From: Kitasatospora sp. SUK 42
GTDB taxonomy: Bacteria > Actinomycetota > Actinomycetes > Streptomycetales > Streptomycetaceae
Assembly: GCF_015776785.2 (NCBI RefSeq)
Contig: NZ_LFMD02000002.1
Location: 2,142,768-2,206,767, forward strand
Reading direction: 5' to 3'
DNA length: 64,000 nt
Shown here one piece after another: positions 44,903-53,571 of this stretch. Within the stretch, counting starts at the first letter, position 1. The number at the start of each line of letters is the position of its first letter. A model generated the notes under the pieces. The model was not told the DNA's origin and did not search any database. It saw only the letters and a list, made by a program, of their open reading frames with translations. The translations under genes were made by a program, and so were the position numbers.

Positions 44903-46732
44903 ATGGGTCGACCCCCCACCCCCCGTCAGGCCAGGCGAGCGGCGTTCACCGGCATCGCCGCGCTCGCCCTCGCCATGGCCGGCTTCAGCGCGGCGCCCGC
45001 CCAGGCGCAGCCCGACGGCGCCGCCACCCCCTCGGTGCGCGCCGACCACCCCTACCGGCACGGCGCCGTCCCCCAGCGAGGGCACGAGTCCTCGCACGCC
45101 GCCACCTCGACCGCCGACCTCAACTACGGTGGCGGCGCGGGCAGTCCGAGCATCGGCGTGACCACTGGTCCGGAGCACGTCTACCTGGTGTTCTGGGGCT
45201 CCCAGTGGGGCGGCTCCGGCACCGACTCCAACGGCAACACCACGCTCAGCGGCGACTCCCAGGGCATGGCGCCGCGCCTGCAGCAGCTGTTCAAGGGCAT
45301 CGGCACGGGCAACGAGCTCTGGTCCGGTGTCATGACCCAGTACTGCGAGGGCATCGCCTCGGGCTCCCAGAGCTGCCCGAGCAACGCGGCCCACGTCGGC
45401 TACCCGACCGGCGGCGCGCTCGCGGGCGTCTGGGTGGACACCTCCTCCGCCGCCCCGGCCTCCGCCAACGGCAACCAGATCGGCGCCGAGGCGGTCAAGG
45501 CGTCCGGCCACTTCGGCAACACCACCGCCGCGGCCAACCGCAACAACCAGTACGTCGTCGTGTCACCCAGCGGCACCACGCCGGACGGCTTCAACACCGC
45601 CACCGGCAACTTCTGTGCCTGGCACGACTACACCGGCGACTCGACGCTCACCGGCGGCGCGGTCTCCTCCCCGTACGGCCAGCTCTCCTTCACCAACCTT
45701 CCGTACGTCACCGACGCGGGCTCCAGCTGCGGCCAGGGCTACGTCAACGCGGGCTCGGCCGGCACCCTCGACGGCGTGACCATCGTCGAGGGCCACGAGT
45801 ACGCGGAGACCATCACCGACCAGAACCCGGCCGGCGGCTGGACCGACAGCTCCGGTGCCGAGAACGGCGACAAGTGCGCCTGGATCAGCACCGGCCAGGG
45901 CGCTTCCGCGAACGTCGGCTTCACCACCGGCAGCTTCGCCATGCAGTCGACCTGGGCCAACGACTTCAACGGCGGCGCGGGCGGCTGTGAGATGTCGCAC
46001 CCGATCGTCGGCGGCACGACGGGCAACACCGTGACCGTCACCAACCCCGGCGCCCAGAGCGGCACCACCGGTACGGCCGTCAGCCTGCAGATGTCGGCCA
46101 CCGACAGCGCCTCCGGCCAGACCCTGAGCTACTCCGCGAGCGGTCTGCCCGCCGGCCTGTCCATCTCCACCTCCGGTCTGATCAGCGGCACCCCGACCAC
46201 CGCCGGCAGCTCCAGCGTCACAGTGACGGCGACGGACGGCACCGGGGCCTCCGGCTCCACCACCTTCGGCTGGACGGTGAGCGGACCGGGCGGCAGCGGC
46301 GGCATCACCAACGGCGGCTTCGAGACCGGCACCACCAACGGCTGGACCACCGTCGGCAACGCCACCGCCACCACCGCGGCCAAGCACACCGGCAGCTACG
46401 GCGCCATGCTCGGCTCCACCAACCCCAGCACCACCTCCTCCGCGAGCCAGACCTTCACCGCGCCGACCGGCAGCAGCAAGGTCTCCTTCTGGTACGACGT
46501 GACCTGCCCTGACACCGTGACCTATGACTGGGCGACCGCCACGCTGAAGGACAACACCGCCAACACCACCTCCACGGTGCTCGCCAAGACCTGCACCAAC
46601 GGCCTCGGTTGGCAGTCCGCCTCCGGCACCGTGACGCCGGGGCACAGCTACACGCTGACCCTGACCAACGTGGACGACAACTACCCCGGGGACCCGACGT
46701 ACACCTACTACGACGACGTGACGGTCTCCTGA
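44903..46732 (+). CDS. Secreted putative metalloprotease with Ig-like and jelly-roll C-terminal domains
   Basis: The 609-residue protein has a signal peptide of about 35 residues (ending APAQAQ). The catalytic-looking domain, residues 60-385, carries VEGHEYAETITDQNPAGGW near 296 and GDKCAWI, similar to the HExxE-type site of secreted EXO/PHI-1-like and related proteases. A putative-Ig (He_PIG-like) domain spans about 395-480 (GLPAGLSISTSGLISGTPTT). The C-terminal module, about 490-609, begins GGITNGGFETGTTNGW and ends YYDDVTV, typical of carbohydrate-binding jelly rolls. ATG 44903 has GAGAGAGG 10 bases upstream. The protease role is inferred from the HEYAE motif. Confidence 0.78.
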   Translation: MGRPPTPRQARRAAFTGIAALALAMAGFSAAPAQAQPDGAATPSVRADHPYRHGAVPQRGHESSHAATSTADLNYGGGAGSPSIGVTTGPEHVYLVFWGSQWGGSGTDSNGNTTLSGDSQGMAPRLQQLFKGIGTGNELWSGVMTQYCEGIASGSQSCPSNAAHVGYPTGGALAGVWVDTSSAAPASANGNQIGAEAVKASGHFGNTTAAANRNNQYVVVSPSGTTPDGFNTATGNFCAWHDYTGDSTLTGGAVSSPYGQLSFTNLPYVTDAGSSCGQGYVNAGSAGTLDGVTIVEGHEYAETITDQNPAGGWTDSSGAENGDKCAWISTGQGASANVGFTTGSFAMQSTWANDFNGGAGGCEMSHPIVGGTTGNTVTVTNPGAQSGTTGTAVSLQMSATDSASGQTLSYSASGLPAGLSISTSGLISGTPTTAGSSSVTVTATDGTGASGSTTFGWTVSGPGGSGGITNGGFETGTTNGWTTVGNATATTAAKHTGSYGAMLGSTNPSTTSSASQTFTAPTGSSKVSFWYDVTCPDTVTYDWATATLKDNTANTTSTVLAKTCTNGLGWQSASGTVTPGHSYTLTLTNVDDNYPGDPTYTYYDDVTVS

Positions 46733-46757
46733 CCCACCGCCAAGATCGCCCCTAGCG

Positions 46758-46792
46758 CCGCCGGGACGGGCCGTTACGGTCCGCCCCGGCGG
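46758..46792. terminator. Terminator after the secreted protease gene
   Basis: CCGCCGGG (46758-46765) pairs with CCCGGCGG (46785-46792), with a second small stem CCG-tta-CGG in the loop. It starts 26 bases after the protease stop. Confidence 0.6.
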
Positions 46793-46873
46793 TGGCGTTC
46801 CGTGTCGTTCCGCTCCTTGGCCGTAGGCTTCCTGCTCCCCGCCCTCGGCTTTCGACCTCCGGTAGGAGGGCTG

Positions 46874-47365
46874 TTGTCCACTCGATCACTCGGTACGGCC
46901 GTCGCGCTGCTCTGCGTGGCGGCGGCCTCCTGTTCCGCTCCCGCTTCGTCGTCCGTTTCGTCCTCCGTCCCCTCTCCCGCGGAATCCTCCGCGATCTCCT
47001 CCACGCCGCAGCCCGCCGCCTCGTCCGGTACGACGGGCCCGTCCGCCCTGGTCCTGGACGAGCACGCCGACGGCACGACCGTGCGGGTCACCCCCGGCAC
47101 CGTGCTGCGGGTGGAACTGCACAGCACCTACTGGTCCCCGCCGGTCGGCGACGGCCCGCAGACCCTGGTCGCCACCGGGGGCACGAGCTCGCCCGCGCCC
47201 TCCTGTCGCCCGGGCGGAGGCTGCGGCCTGGTCACCGCCACCTACCGGGCCGAGGCACCCGGCACCGCCCGCCTCACCGCGCACCGCACGAGCTGCGGCG
47301 AGGCCGTGGTCTGCCCGCCGAATCAGCGGAGCTTCACGGTGACCGTAACCGTCGCTCCCGGGTGA
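46874..47365 (+). CDS. Secreted lipoprotein, all-beta domain, TTG start
   Basis: The 163-residue protein begins at TTG 46874, which has GGAGG with 4 bases before the codon; upstream in-frame ATG 46802 has no comparable site and would spoil the signal peptide. The signal ends VAAASC, a lipobox. A Ser/Pro linker precedes a beta-rich domain (TVRVTPGTVLRVELHSTYWSPP, then LVTATYRAEAPGTARLTAHRTSC in parts) with four cysteines. The strand pattern recalls chagasin-like (I42) inhibitors, but the NPTTGY loop is absent, so that is only a possibility. It is encoded next to a secreted protease gene. Confidence 0.7.
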   Translation: MSTRSLGTAVALLCVAAASCSAPASSSVSSSVPSPAESSAISSTPQPAASSGTTGPSALVLDEHADGTTVRVTPGTVLRVELHSTYWSPPVGDGPQTLVATGGTSSPAPSCRPGGGCGLVTATYRAEAPGTARLTAHRTSCGEAVVCPPNQRSFTVTVTVAPG

Positions 47366-47392
47366 TGCACAGCTGCCGATCGGCACCCTTTA

Positions 47393-47412
47393 CCGGGGAA
47401 TCCCTCCCCCGG
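47393..47412 (+). terminator. Hairpin after the lipoprotein gene
   Basis: CCGGGG (47393-47398) and CCCCGG (47407-47412) form a short stem 28 bases after the stop. It is flanked by two direct copies of CCGATCGGCAC at 47376 and 47419. Confidence 0.45.
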
Positions 47413-47458
47413 AACCTCCCGATCGGCACAGGTACGGGGCGCCCGGTTCCGGAGAGGA

Positions 47459-47516
47459 TGACGGTCATCAGGGCCCCGCCGGTGGGGCCCGGGAAGGAGC
47501 CCCGCCATGACCGTCA
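47459..47516 (+). other. Nested inverted repeat enclosing an orphan ribosome-binding site
   Basis: TGACGGTCAT (47459-47468) pairs with ATGACCGTCA (47507-47516). Inside lies a second perfect stem, GGGCCCC/GGGGCCC (47471-47490), and the sequence GGGAAGGAG followed by ATG at 47507. The frame from this ATG runs antisense through the DUF6461 gene and looks non-coding. This may be a truncated gene start or a regulatory RNA hairpin. Confidence 0.45.
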
Positions 47517-47533
47517 CCACCCTTCGCCCCGGC

Positions 47534-48199
47534 TCACCTCAGCTCCATGTCCGGCGTGCCGCGCACCACGTAGGCCGGGAGCCGCAGCTCGCCCAGCACC
47601 GCCCGGGGCAGGTCCAGCCCGAACCGCCGCCCGACGGCACCGAGGGTGCGCCGGCGGACGGCCGCGCACGACTCGCCCCCGGGGCGCACGGGGGTGACGC
47701 CGTCGGCCGCCAGCGCGAACGCGGCGACCAGCTCCGGCACCAGCAGGTCGGGTTCCTGCCCCCAGCGCCAGCGTTCCTCGCCGAGGCCGAAGCCGCACAG
47801 CACGGCACCGTCCCGGGCGTAGTCCAGCAGGGCCGGCTGCTGCTCGGGCATCGGCCGGAAGTGGACCACCTCCACGCCGTCGCGCGCTATCTCGGTGAGC
47901 AGCTCACCGCCGGTCGAGTCGCCGTACTCGATCGCGAAGGACCAACCGGCCGCCTCCCCGACCCGGATCACGCCGTCGCCGTCGCCACTGGGGCGGTAGA
48001 CCTCGATGTCCAGGTCCCAGATCTCCGTTCCGCTGATCGGCCCGGTCACGGCCGCCGGATCGGCCCCCATCCGCCGGGCGAGCTCCTCGGGTGGAATGCC
48101 CCGGGCGAACACCACACCGCCGACCGCTCCGCCGGTGTCCGCCAGCCACTCGATGCCCTCACCGCCGTTCACTTCCGCCCCGCGCGTACCGTCGCCCAT
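47534..48199 (-). CDS. DUF6461-like protein
   Basis: The 221-residue soluble protein has IEWLADTGGAVGGVVFARGIPPEELARRMGAD in part near the N-terminus, then AAGWSFAIEYGDSTGGELLTEIARDGVEVVHF in part, the pattern of DUF6461 proteins common in streptomycetes. There is no signal peptide or membrane segment. ATG 48199 has GGGAGGG four bases upstream. The function is unknown; such proteins often occur in multiple copies per genome and near toxin or immunity genes, but no partner is visible here. Confidence 0.78.
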   Translation of the reverse strand: MGDGTRGAEVNGGEGIEWLADTGGAVGGVVFARGIPPEELARRMGADPAAVTGPISGTEIWDLDIEVYRPSGDGDGVIRVGEAAGWSFAIEYGDSTGGELLTEIARDGVEVVHFRPMPEQQPALLDYARDGAVLCGFGLGEERWRWGQEPDLLVPELVAAFALAADGVTPVRPGGESCAAVRRRTLGAVGRRFGLDLPRAVLGELRLPAYVVRGTPDMELR

Positions 48200-48411
48200 G
48201 ACGCCCTCCCCTCGCGCCGGCCCTGTGATGGCCAGGCGCAGCCGGTCCGCACCCTAACCGAGATTGCCGACGTGCAACCCCGAGCGGCCGGGCAGAGGAT
48301 GGTGAGGAAGAGGAACTCACCTGGGGCGCGCCTCCGTTCACCCGACGCCAGCGGCGCCCGGGGTCGCGGCTGTCCACGACCGCTCCCGGTAGGACAACCC
48401 CGGAGCCCACC

Positions 48412-49098
48412 ATGCCTCGCAGCTCCCGTCGCGCCCGCCCGCTCCGGCCGATGGCCGGTGCCGTGGCCGCCCTCCTCGCCACCGGGCTCGGCCTCGCGAC
48501 CCTGGCCTCGGCCGGCGCCACCTCCCCGGCCGCCGACCCCAAGGTCGTCTACCTCACCTTCGACGACGGCCCGAGCCCCCAGTACACCGCCCAGATCCTC
48601 GCCGTCCTGGCGCGGTACCGCGTGCCCGCGACCTTCTTCGAGATCGGCCAGAACGTCACCGCGAACCCCGGCCTGACCGACCAGGCCGTCCATCAGGGAG
48701 AGAGCGTCCAGAACCACAGCTGGGATCACCCCGACCTACGGCCGCTCTCCCTCGCCGACTTCAACGCCCAGATCCTCAACACCGACCAGGCCATCCGCGC
48801 CCGGACCGGCCGCACCCCCACCTGTCTCCGCCCGCCCTACGGCTTCGTCGACAAGACCGTCCGGGCCCGAGCGGCCGCGCTGGGCAAGACGATCAAACTG
48901 TGGACCGTCGACCCCGCCGACTGGTCCCGCCCCGGCATCCACACCATCGAGCAACGCGTCCTGACCGCCGTCCGACCCGGCTCCGTCATCCTCCTGCACG
49001 ACGGCGGAGGCGACCGCAGCCAAACCGTCGCCGCCCTCCCCACCGTCCTGACCACCCTCCAGCACCGCGGCTACACCTTCCGTCTCCTCTGTCACTGA
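48412..49098 (+). CDS. Secreted polysaccharide deacetylase (NodB/CE4)
   Basis: The 228-residue exported enzyme has a signal peptide (about residues 1-35), then the five CE4 motifs in order: TFDDGPSP near 49, HSWDHPDL near 103 (H-x-x-x-H metal ligands), RPPYG near 142, WTVDPADW near 163 and LLHDGGGDRSQTV near 195. It should remove N-acetyl groups from peptidoglycan, chitin or a related polymer using a divalent metal. The conserved DD, two His and the late His are all present, so it is likely active. Confidence 0.91.
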   Translation: MPRSSRRARPLRPMAGAVAALLATGLGLATLASAGATSPAADPKVVYLTFDDGPSPQYTAQILAVLARYRVPATFFEIGQNVTANPGLTDQAVHQGESVQNHSWDHPDLRPLSLADFNAQILNTDQAIRARTGRTPTCLRPPYGFVDKTVRARAAALGKTIKLWTVDPADWSRPGIHTIEQRVLTAVRPGSVILLHDGGGDRSQTVAALPTVLTTLQHRGYTFRLLCH

Positions 49099-49170
49099 CC
49101 CCACCAGACCCACCGAAGCGGCCTCCACCGATGCCGCCGCACAGTCACACGCCCCGGTCACCACGCGTCC

Positions 49171-49189
49171 CCGGGGGTTATCCCCCCGG
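49171..49189. terminator. Terminator after the deacetylase gene
   Basis: CCGGGGG pairs with CCCCCGG across a short ttat-type loop, about 70 bases beyond the deacetylase stop. Confidence 0.55.
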
Positions 49190-49299
49190 CCGAATCGGCG
49201 GCCGTCCCCAGCGCGCCCCGGCCCCTCCTCTCGCGAGGATTCCCTCACCGGCCGACGCAGACCGGGAAGTTGAATCCGTCCATCCGAGGAGTAGCGCCC

Positions 49300-50670
49300 A
49301 TGACCGTACCCGGCATGCCGATCAGTCGCCGAGGACTGCTGGCGGCCACCGCGGCCGTCGCGACCACCACCGTGCTGACCCCGGCCGCAGCCACAGCCGC
49401 ATCCGCGTCCACAACCGCCGAAACCCCGCAACAGCCAGCGCCCATCGACGAGTTGGCGCGCCTCGCCCACCCTCTGCGATCCACCGAGCCCGGCGGCCCG
49501 AGCGACGACCTGCGGGCGCTGGACGCGATGATCGGCGAGGCACGGGTGGTCGGGCTGGGCGAGGCCACGCACGGCTCGCACGAGTTCTTCGCCCTGAAGC
49601 ACCGGGTGTTCCGCCACTTGGTCGAGGAGCGGGGGTTCACCACCTTCGTCCTGGAGGCGAGCTGGTCGGCCGGTCTGCTGATCGACGCCTATGTGCAGGG
49701 CCAGGGCGGGGGCGACGCCCGCCAGCTCGCCGACCACGCCCTCGCCCGATCGCCGTGGCACCGACAGGAGTTCGCCGACCTCATCGCCTGGATGCGCGAC
49801 CACAACCGCCGACATCCGCGGCGCCCGGTCCACTTCGTCGGCGACGACCTGGGCCTGCCCGGGCTCGGCGACCACCTCTTCGACCGGGTGACCGGCTACC
49901 TCCGCGGGTCCGCCCCTGCCGCCCTGCCGAAGGTCGAACAACTGTACGCCGGGCTCAGGCCGTTCGACGACGGCCTCGGCTACCTGGAGAACCTGCCGCT
50001 GCCCGAGCGGAAACGCAATGCGGCCCTGGCCCAGCAGGCGCTGGAGCTGGTCGCGGCGGCCGGGGCCGAGGGCGACCGGGAGTACGAGTGGGCCGTGCAG
50101 CACGCCCGGAACATCGCCCAGACCTTCGCCTTCACGACCATGGACCCGGAGAAGGACCACTCGTCCGTCATCGCGGCGCAGCAGCTCCGCGACCGCGCGA
50201 TGGCCGACAACGTCCTCTGGTGGCGGCGCCTCCACGGCGACGGGATCCTGCTCTCGGCGCACAACGGCCACGCCGGCTACCTGAGTTCCGACCCCGAGCT
50301 GTACCCCAAGCCGCAGGGCTGCCAGCTGCGCGATGCCCTCGGCACGGGCTACCGCAGCATCGGTGTCACCTTCGGCCAGGGCTCCTTCCTCACCGAGGAG
50401 GACGTCTTCGCCGACGACTGGCGGACGACCACCGTTCCCCCGGCCACACCGGACATGACCGAGTACACCCTCGACCGGGTCCGGACCGGCGACTACTACC
50501 TCGATCTGCGCCGCACCCCGAGCGCGGCCCGCGCCTGGCTGGCGACGCCCCGCCCGACCTACGACGCCGGGACCACCTTCGAACGCGACCCGCTGCCCAC
50601 CCTCGCCATCGGCCCGGCCTACGACCTGCTCGTGCACCTCCACCGGGTCCGCGCGGCCGAGAAGCTCTGA
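49300..50670 (+). CDS. Tat-exported erythromycin esterase family protein
   Basis: The 456-residue protein starts at ATG 49300 with GAGGAG nine bases upstream. It has a twin-arginine signal (PISRRGLLAATAAVA) with cleavage near residue 41. The mature part shows GLGEATHGSHEFFALKHR near residue 86, FVGDDLG near 184 and HNGHAGY near 325, which are the catalytic His and Glu regions of EreA/B-like proteins. Family members hydrolyse macrolactones, but most genomic homologues have untested activity. Extracytoplasmic location by Tat export is unusual for a macrolide esterase. Its neighbour is a secreted deacetylase gene. Confidence 0.86.
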   Translation: MTVPGMPISRRGLLAATAAVATTTVLTPAAATAASASTTAETPQQPAPIDELARLAHPLRSTEPGGPSDDLRALDAMIGEARVVGLGEATHGSHEFFALKHRVFRHLVEERGFTTFVLEASWSAGLLIDAYVQGQGGGDARQLADHALARSPWHRQEFADLIAWMRDHNRRHPRRPVHFVGDDLGLPGLGDHLFDRVTGYLRGSAPAALPKVEQLYAGLRPFDDGLGYLENLPLPERKRNAALAQQALELVAAAGAEGDREYEWAVQHARNIAQTFAFTTMDPEKDHSSVIAAQQLRDRAMADNVLWWRRLHGDGILLSAHNGHAGYLSSDPELYPKPQGCQLRDALGTGYRSIGVTFGQGSFLTEEDVFADDWRTTTVPPATPDMTEYTLDRVRTGDYYLDLRRTPSAARAWLATPRPTYDAGTTFERDPLPTLAIGPAYDLLVHLHRVRAAEKL

Positions 50671-50750
50671 GCACGAATGACGAGCCGGGCCCGCTCGCCT
50701 TGCCCGACGCCGGACGCACCGACGCCAGATAGACGAGCGGGCGGCCGCCG

Positions 50751-51986
50751 TCAGGCCGTCAGCTCGCCCTCGCGGGCGACCACGCGGCCCGCGCGGACCA
50801 CCAGTTCGCGCGCCGGGAGGTCGATCACGACCTGGGGCAGGCACTCGCCGGACAGCAGCATGAAGTCCGCCGGCGAGCCGGGCGCCAGGGTGACCGGCGG
50901 AAGGTCCAGCAGCTCGGCGCCGCCGTCGGCCGCCAGGGCGAAGCAGTCGGCCAGCTGCTCGTCGGTGCGGGCGTCGGTGGTCCAGCCGAGCAGGTGGGCC
51001 CGGTGCAGCATGTCCGCGTTGCCGTACGGGCTCCACGAGTCCCGGACGCCGTCCGAGCCGAGCCCGACCTTCACCCCGTGCGCGCGCAGCTCACGGAACG
51101 GCAGCACCTGGTGGGCGGAGGGCGCGACGGTGGTCAGGCCGACCCCGGACTCGGCCAGCAGCTCGGCCAGTTCGGTCAGTGGCGCGCCGGACAGCTCGGG
51201 TACGCAGAAGGCGTGGCTGACCACGACCCGCCCGGCCAGTCCGGCCGCCCTGGTCCGCTCGGCGATCTCGCGCAGCGGGCCGAGGCCGCGCTCGCCCCCG
51301 TCGTGCAGGTGGATGTCGAGCCGCAGTCCGTGCTGCTCCGCGAGGCCGAACAGCAGGTCCAGCTGGGCGGGCCCCTCGCCGTCCGCACCGCCGTCGAACC
51401 CGGCCGGGTCGATGCCTCCCACCGCGTCGATCAGCCCGCTCGCCGCCGCCTCCGCCAGCAGCTCGCCCGCGCCCGGAGTGCGCCGCACCCCGTGCTGCGG
51501 GAAGGCGACCAGCTGGACGTCCAGCACTCCGGCCAGCCGGTCCCGGACCTCCGCGAGCCCGGTCACCCCAGACAGCCCGTAGGCGGGCGCCACGTCCACG
51601 TGGGCCCGCACCGCACGGGTGCCGCGGGTCGCGGCGTGGGCCAGCAGCCGGTACGCCCGATCGGCGAGCGGGGTGCCCTGGTGGCGGTAGAGGTCGACGT
51701 CTCCCTCGACGTACTCGGGCAGCGAGTCGGCCTGGCGGCGGCTGTACCAGGGCTCGCCCCAGGCGGTCTTGTCCGGGTGGATGTGCGCGTCCACCAGGGT
51801 GGGCAGCGCGATCCGGCCGGCGCCCTCGACCACCTCCGGCTCGACCCCGTCCGGCACCCGTTCGACCAGCAGTCCGTCCACGGCGACCAGGTCGACGGCG
51901 CGGTCCGATCCGAAGGGGCGGACGTCGCGGAAGACGGTGACGGACGGTGCCGGTGTGGCTGCGGGTGTGACTGTCGGTGTCGTCAT
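50751..51986 (-). CDS. Amidohydrolase family protein, cytosine-deaminase-like
   Basis: The 411-residue metal-dependent TIM-barrel enzyme has DAHIHPDKTAWG near residue 70 (first two metal His), RAHVDVAP near 130, HLHDGG near 230, VSHAFCVPEL near 262 and the late Asp in GLGSDGVRDSWSPYG in part near 315. This set matches cytosine deaminase and related N-deaminases. ATG 51986 has GGGGAG six bases upstream. The gene ends 80 bases from the convergent esterase gene. The substrate could be cytosine, isocytosine, creatinine or another amidine. Confidence 0.86.
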   Translation of the reverse strand: MTTPTVTPAATPAPSVTVFRDVRPFGSDRAVDLVAVDGLLVERVPDGVEPEVVEGAGRIALPTLVDAHIHPDKTAWGEPWYSRRQADSLPEYVEGDVDLYRHQGTPLADRAYRLLAHAATRGTRAVRAHVDVAPAYGLSGVTGLAEVRDRLAGVLDVQLVAFPQHGVRRTPGAGELLAEAAASGLIDAVGGIDPAGFDGGADGEGPAQLDLLFGLAEQHGLRLDIHLHDGGERGLGPLREIAERTRAAGLAGRVVVSHAFCVPELSGAPLTELAELLAESGVGLTTVAPSAHQVLPFRELRAHGVKVGLGSDGVRDSWSPYGNADMLHRAHLLGWTTDARTDEQLADCFALAADGGAELLDLPPVTLAPGSPADFMLLSGECLPQVVIDLPARELVVRAGRVVAREGELTA

Positions 51987-52104
51987 GCGATGCTCCCCGG
52001 ATTCTGTCTCGGCGATTTGTCCAGCAGGCAAAACGTCCTACCTTTCCTTCAACAGTCTGTTTATCATCTGCGGGTCCCCGTCCCCCATCCGGAGCCGCTC
52101 ACGC

Positions 52105-52677
52105 ATGCCCGCGCCGCTGTCCGCACCGCCCGCCACCGAACCGTCCGTCACCGAAGGAACCACCGAACCACCCACCGCAGCACCGACCACCACGGCACCG
52201 ACCGCCGCCACACCCCGCCCGCACCCGCTGCACGCGCTGCGGGCCGCCGTCTTCGCCATCGGCGCCCTGCTCCTCCTGGTCGGGGTCGGTGTGCTGCTCG
52301 ACCAGCCGCTACTGATCCCGCCGCTGGCCGCCAGCGCGGCCCTGGTGCACGGCGCTCCCGGGCTGCCGATCTCGCAGCCGCGCAACCTGATCGGCGGCCA
52401 GCTGCTGTCGGCCGTGATCGGCTTCGCCACCCGGGCCGTCACCGGCAGCACCGCCTGGGGCGCGGCCATCGCCGCCGGGCTCGCGCTGGGCGCGATGATG
52501 CTCACCCACCTCTCGCACTCCCCGGCCGCGGCCACCGCCGTCATCGTGGTCCTGCAGGCCCCGCACCCGCTGCCCTTCCTCCCGCTGCTCGCCCTGGCCA
52601 CCGGGCTGCTGGTGGTCATCGGTCTGCTGCCCGGCCGGATCGGCGGGCATCCGGTCCGGTACCCACTCTCCTGGTGA
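52105..52677 (+). CDS. HPP family membrane protein
   Basis: The 190-residue protein has a disordered Thr/Pro-rich N-terminus of about 45 residues, then four membrane segments with the family's central stretch LIPPLAASAALVHGAPGLPIS in part and QPRNLIGGQLLSAVIGF. HPP proteins are linked to nitrite or other small-anion transport in plants and cyanobacteria. The stop codon lies within the left arm of a 21-bp terminator. It is divergent from the cytosine-deaminase-like gene. Confidence 0.82.
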   Translation: MPAPLSAPPATEPSVTEGTTEPPTAAPTTTAPTAATPRPHPLHALRAAVFAIGALLLLVGVGVLLDQPLLIPPLAASAALVHGAPGLPISQPRNLIGGQLLSAVIGFATRAVTGSTAWGAAIAAGLALGAMMLTHLSHSPAAATAVIVVLQAPHPLPFLPLLALATGLLVVIGLLPGRIGGHPVRYPLSW

Positions 52678-52727
52678 ACGGTGGACGGCCGGGTCATCCG
52701 ATCGGTTGACCCGGCCGTCCACCGTTC
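52676..52727. terminator. Perfect 21-bp stem terminator overlapping the HPP stop codon
   Basis: The left arm 52676-52696 begins GAACGGTGG and pairs perfectly with the right arm 52707-52727 across a 10-base loop. The arm begins inside the TGA of the HPP gene, so the terminator takes up the last bases of the reading frame. Confidence 0.88.
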
Positions 52728-52805
52728 CGCCGTACTCTCCCGGCCACCCCGCCGACACCACCGACCGCCGGGAGGCCTCAAGCTGATGACGTAGCCCCGT
52801 ACGCA

Positions 52806-52849
52806 GCACGCCCCGTGGAGCAGCACACCCCGTGCGAGCACACCCCGTG
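52806..52849 (+). repeat. Three copies of GCACRCCCCGTG before the ankyrin gene
   Basis: GCAC(G/A)CCCCGTG occurs at 52806, 52823 and 52838, with 17- and 15-base spacing, just upstream of the GGAGGAG of the ankyrin gene. It could be a leader repeat or a slippage product. Confidence 0.5.
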
Positions 52850-52862
52850 GAGGAGCCCCGTC

Positions 52863-53516
52863 ATGACCGCCCGCCCGCCGTCCCCCGCCGACCGGTCCCT
52901 GCTGGAGGCCGCCGAGCGCGGCGGGCTCGACGCCGTCCGGGCGGCCCTCGCGGCGGGCGCGAGCGTCGAGGTGCGGGACACCGAGGGCCGGACCCCGCTG
53001 CTGCGGGCCGCCTTCGCCGACCGGGTCGCCGCCGCCCGCCTGCTGGTCGAGGCCGGCGCCGACGTCAACGCCCAGGACCCCCAGCTGAACAGCCCGTGGC
53101 TGGTCACCGGCATCACGGGCAGCGTCCCGATGATGCGCGCCCTGCTCCCCGGCGGCCCCGACCTCACCCGCCGCAACCGCTACGGCGGGGTCTCGGTGAT
53201 CCCGGCCGCCGAGCGCGGGCACGTCGCCTACGTCCGCGCGGTGCTCGACGAGACCGGCATCGACGTCGACCACGTCAACGACCTCGGCTGGACGGCCCTG
53301 CTGGAGGCGGTCCTGCTCAGTGACGGCGGCCCGGCCCACCGCGAGATCGTCGACGTCCTCCTCGCCCACGGCGCCGATCCGCTCCTCCCGGACGCCGACG
53401 GCACCACCGCCCGCGCCCACGCCGAACGGCGAGGCTTCCACGACATCGCCGCCGCCCTGCGGGCGGCCGAGGCGCAGGGCCGGGCACGCGGCTCCGCCAC
53501 GGGCGGCACCCGCTGA
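52863..53516 (+). CDS. Ankyrin repeat protein
   Basis: The 217-residue protein contains five to six ankyrin repeats, recognisable from SLLEAAERGGLDAVRAALAAGA in part, TPLLRAAFADRVAAARLLVEAGADVN in part, SVIPAAERGHVAYVRAVLDE and TALLEAVLLSDGG followed by HREIVDVLLAHGADP. It is a cytosolic protein-protein interaction module with no catalytic domain. ATG 52863 has GGAGGAG nine bases upstream. No partner is identifiable from the neighbours. Confidence 0.87.
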   Translation: MTARPPSPADRSLLEAAERGGLDAVRAALAAGASVEVRDTEGRTPLLRAAFADRVAAARLLVEAGADVNAQDPQLNSPWLVTGITGSVPMMRALLPGGPDLTRRNRYGGVSVIPAAERGHVAYVRAVLDETGIDVDHVNDLGWTALLEAVLLSDGGPAHREIVDVLLAHGADPLLPDADGTTARAHAERRGFHDIAAALRAAEAQGRARGSATGGTR

Positions 53517-53571
53517 GCGCAGCACGGTGGCCGCGGACTCGACAGCTCCACGACCGCACCGTGTTCACCGT

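Noticed and set aside
47507..48676. Plus-strand frame from an ATG with a strong ribosome-binding site
   Set aside because: It runs antisense through the DUF6461 gene and into the deacetylase region with no recognisable domain. I report only the hairpin and start region as a possible remnant.
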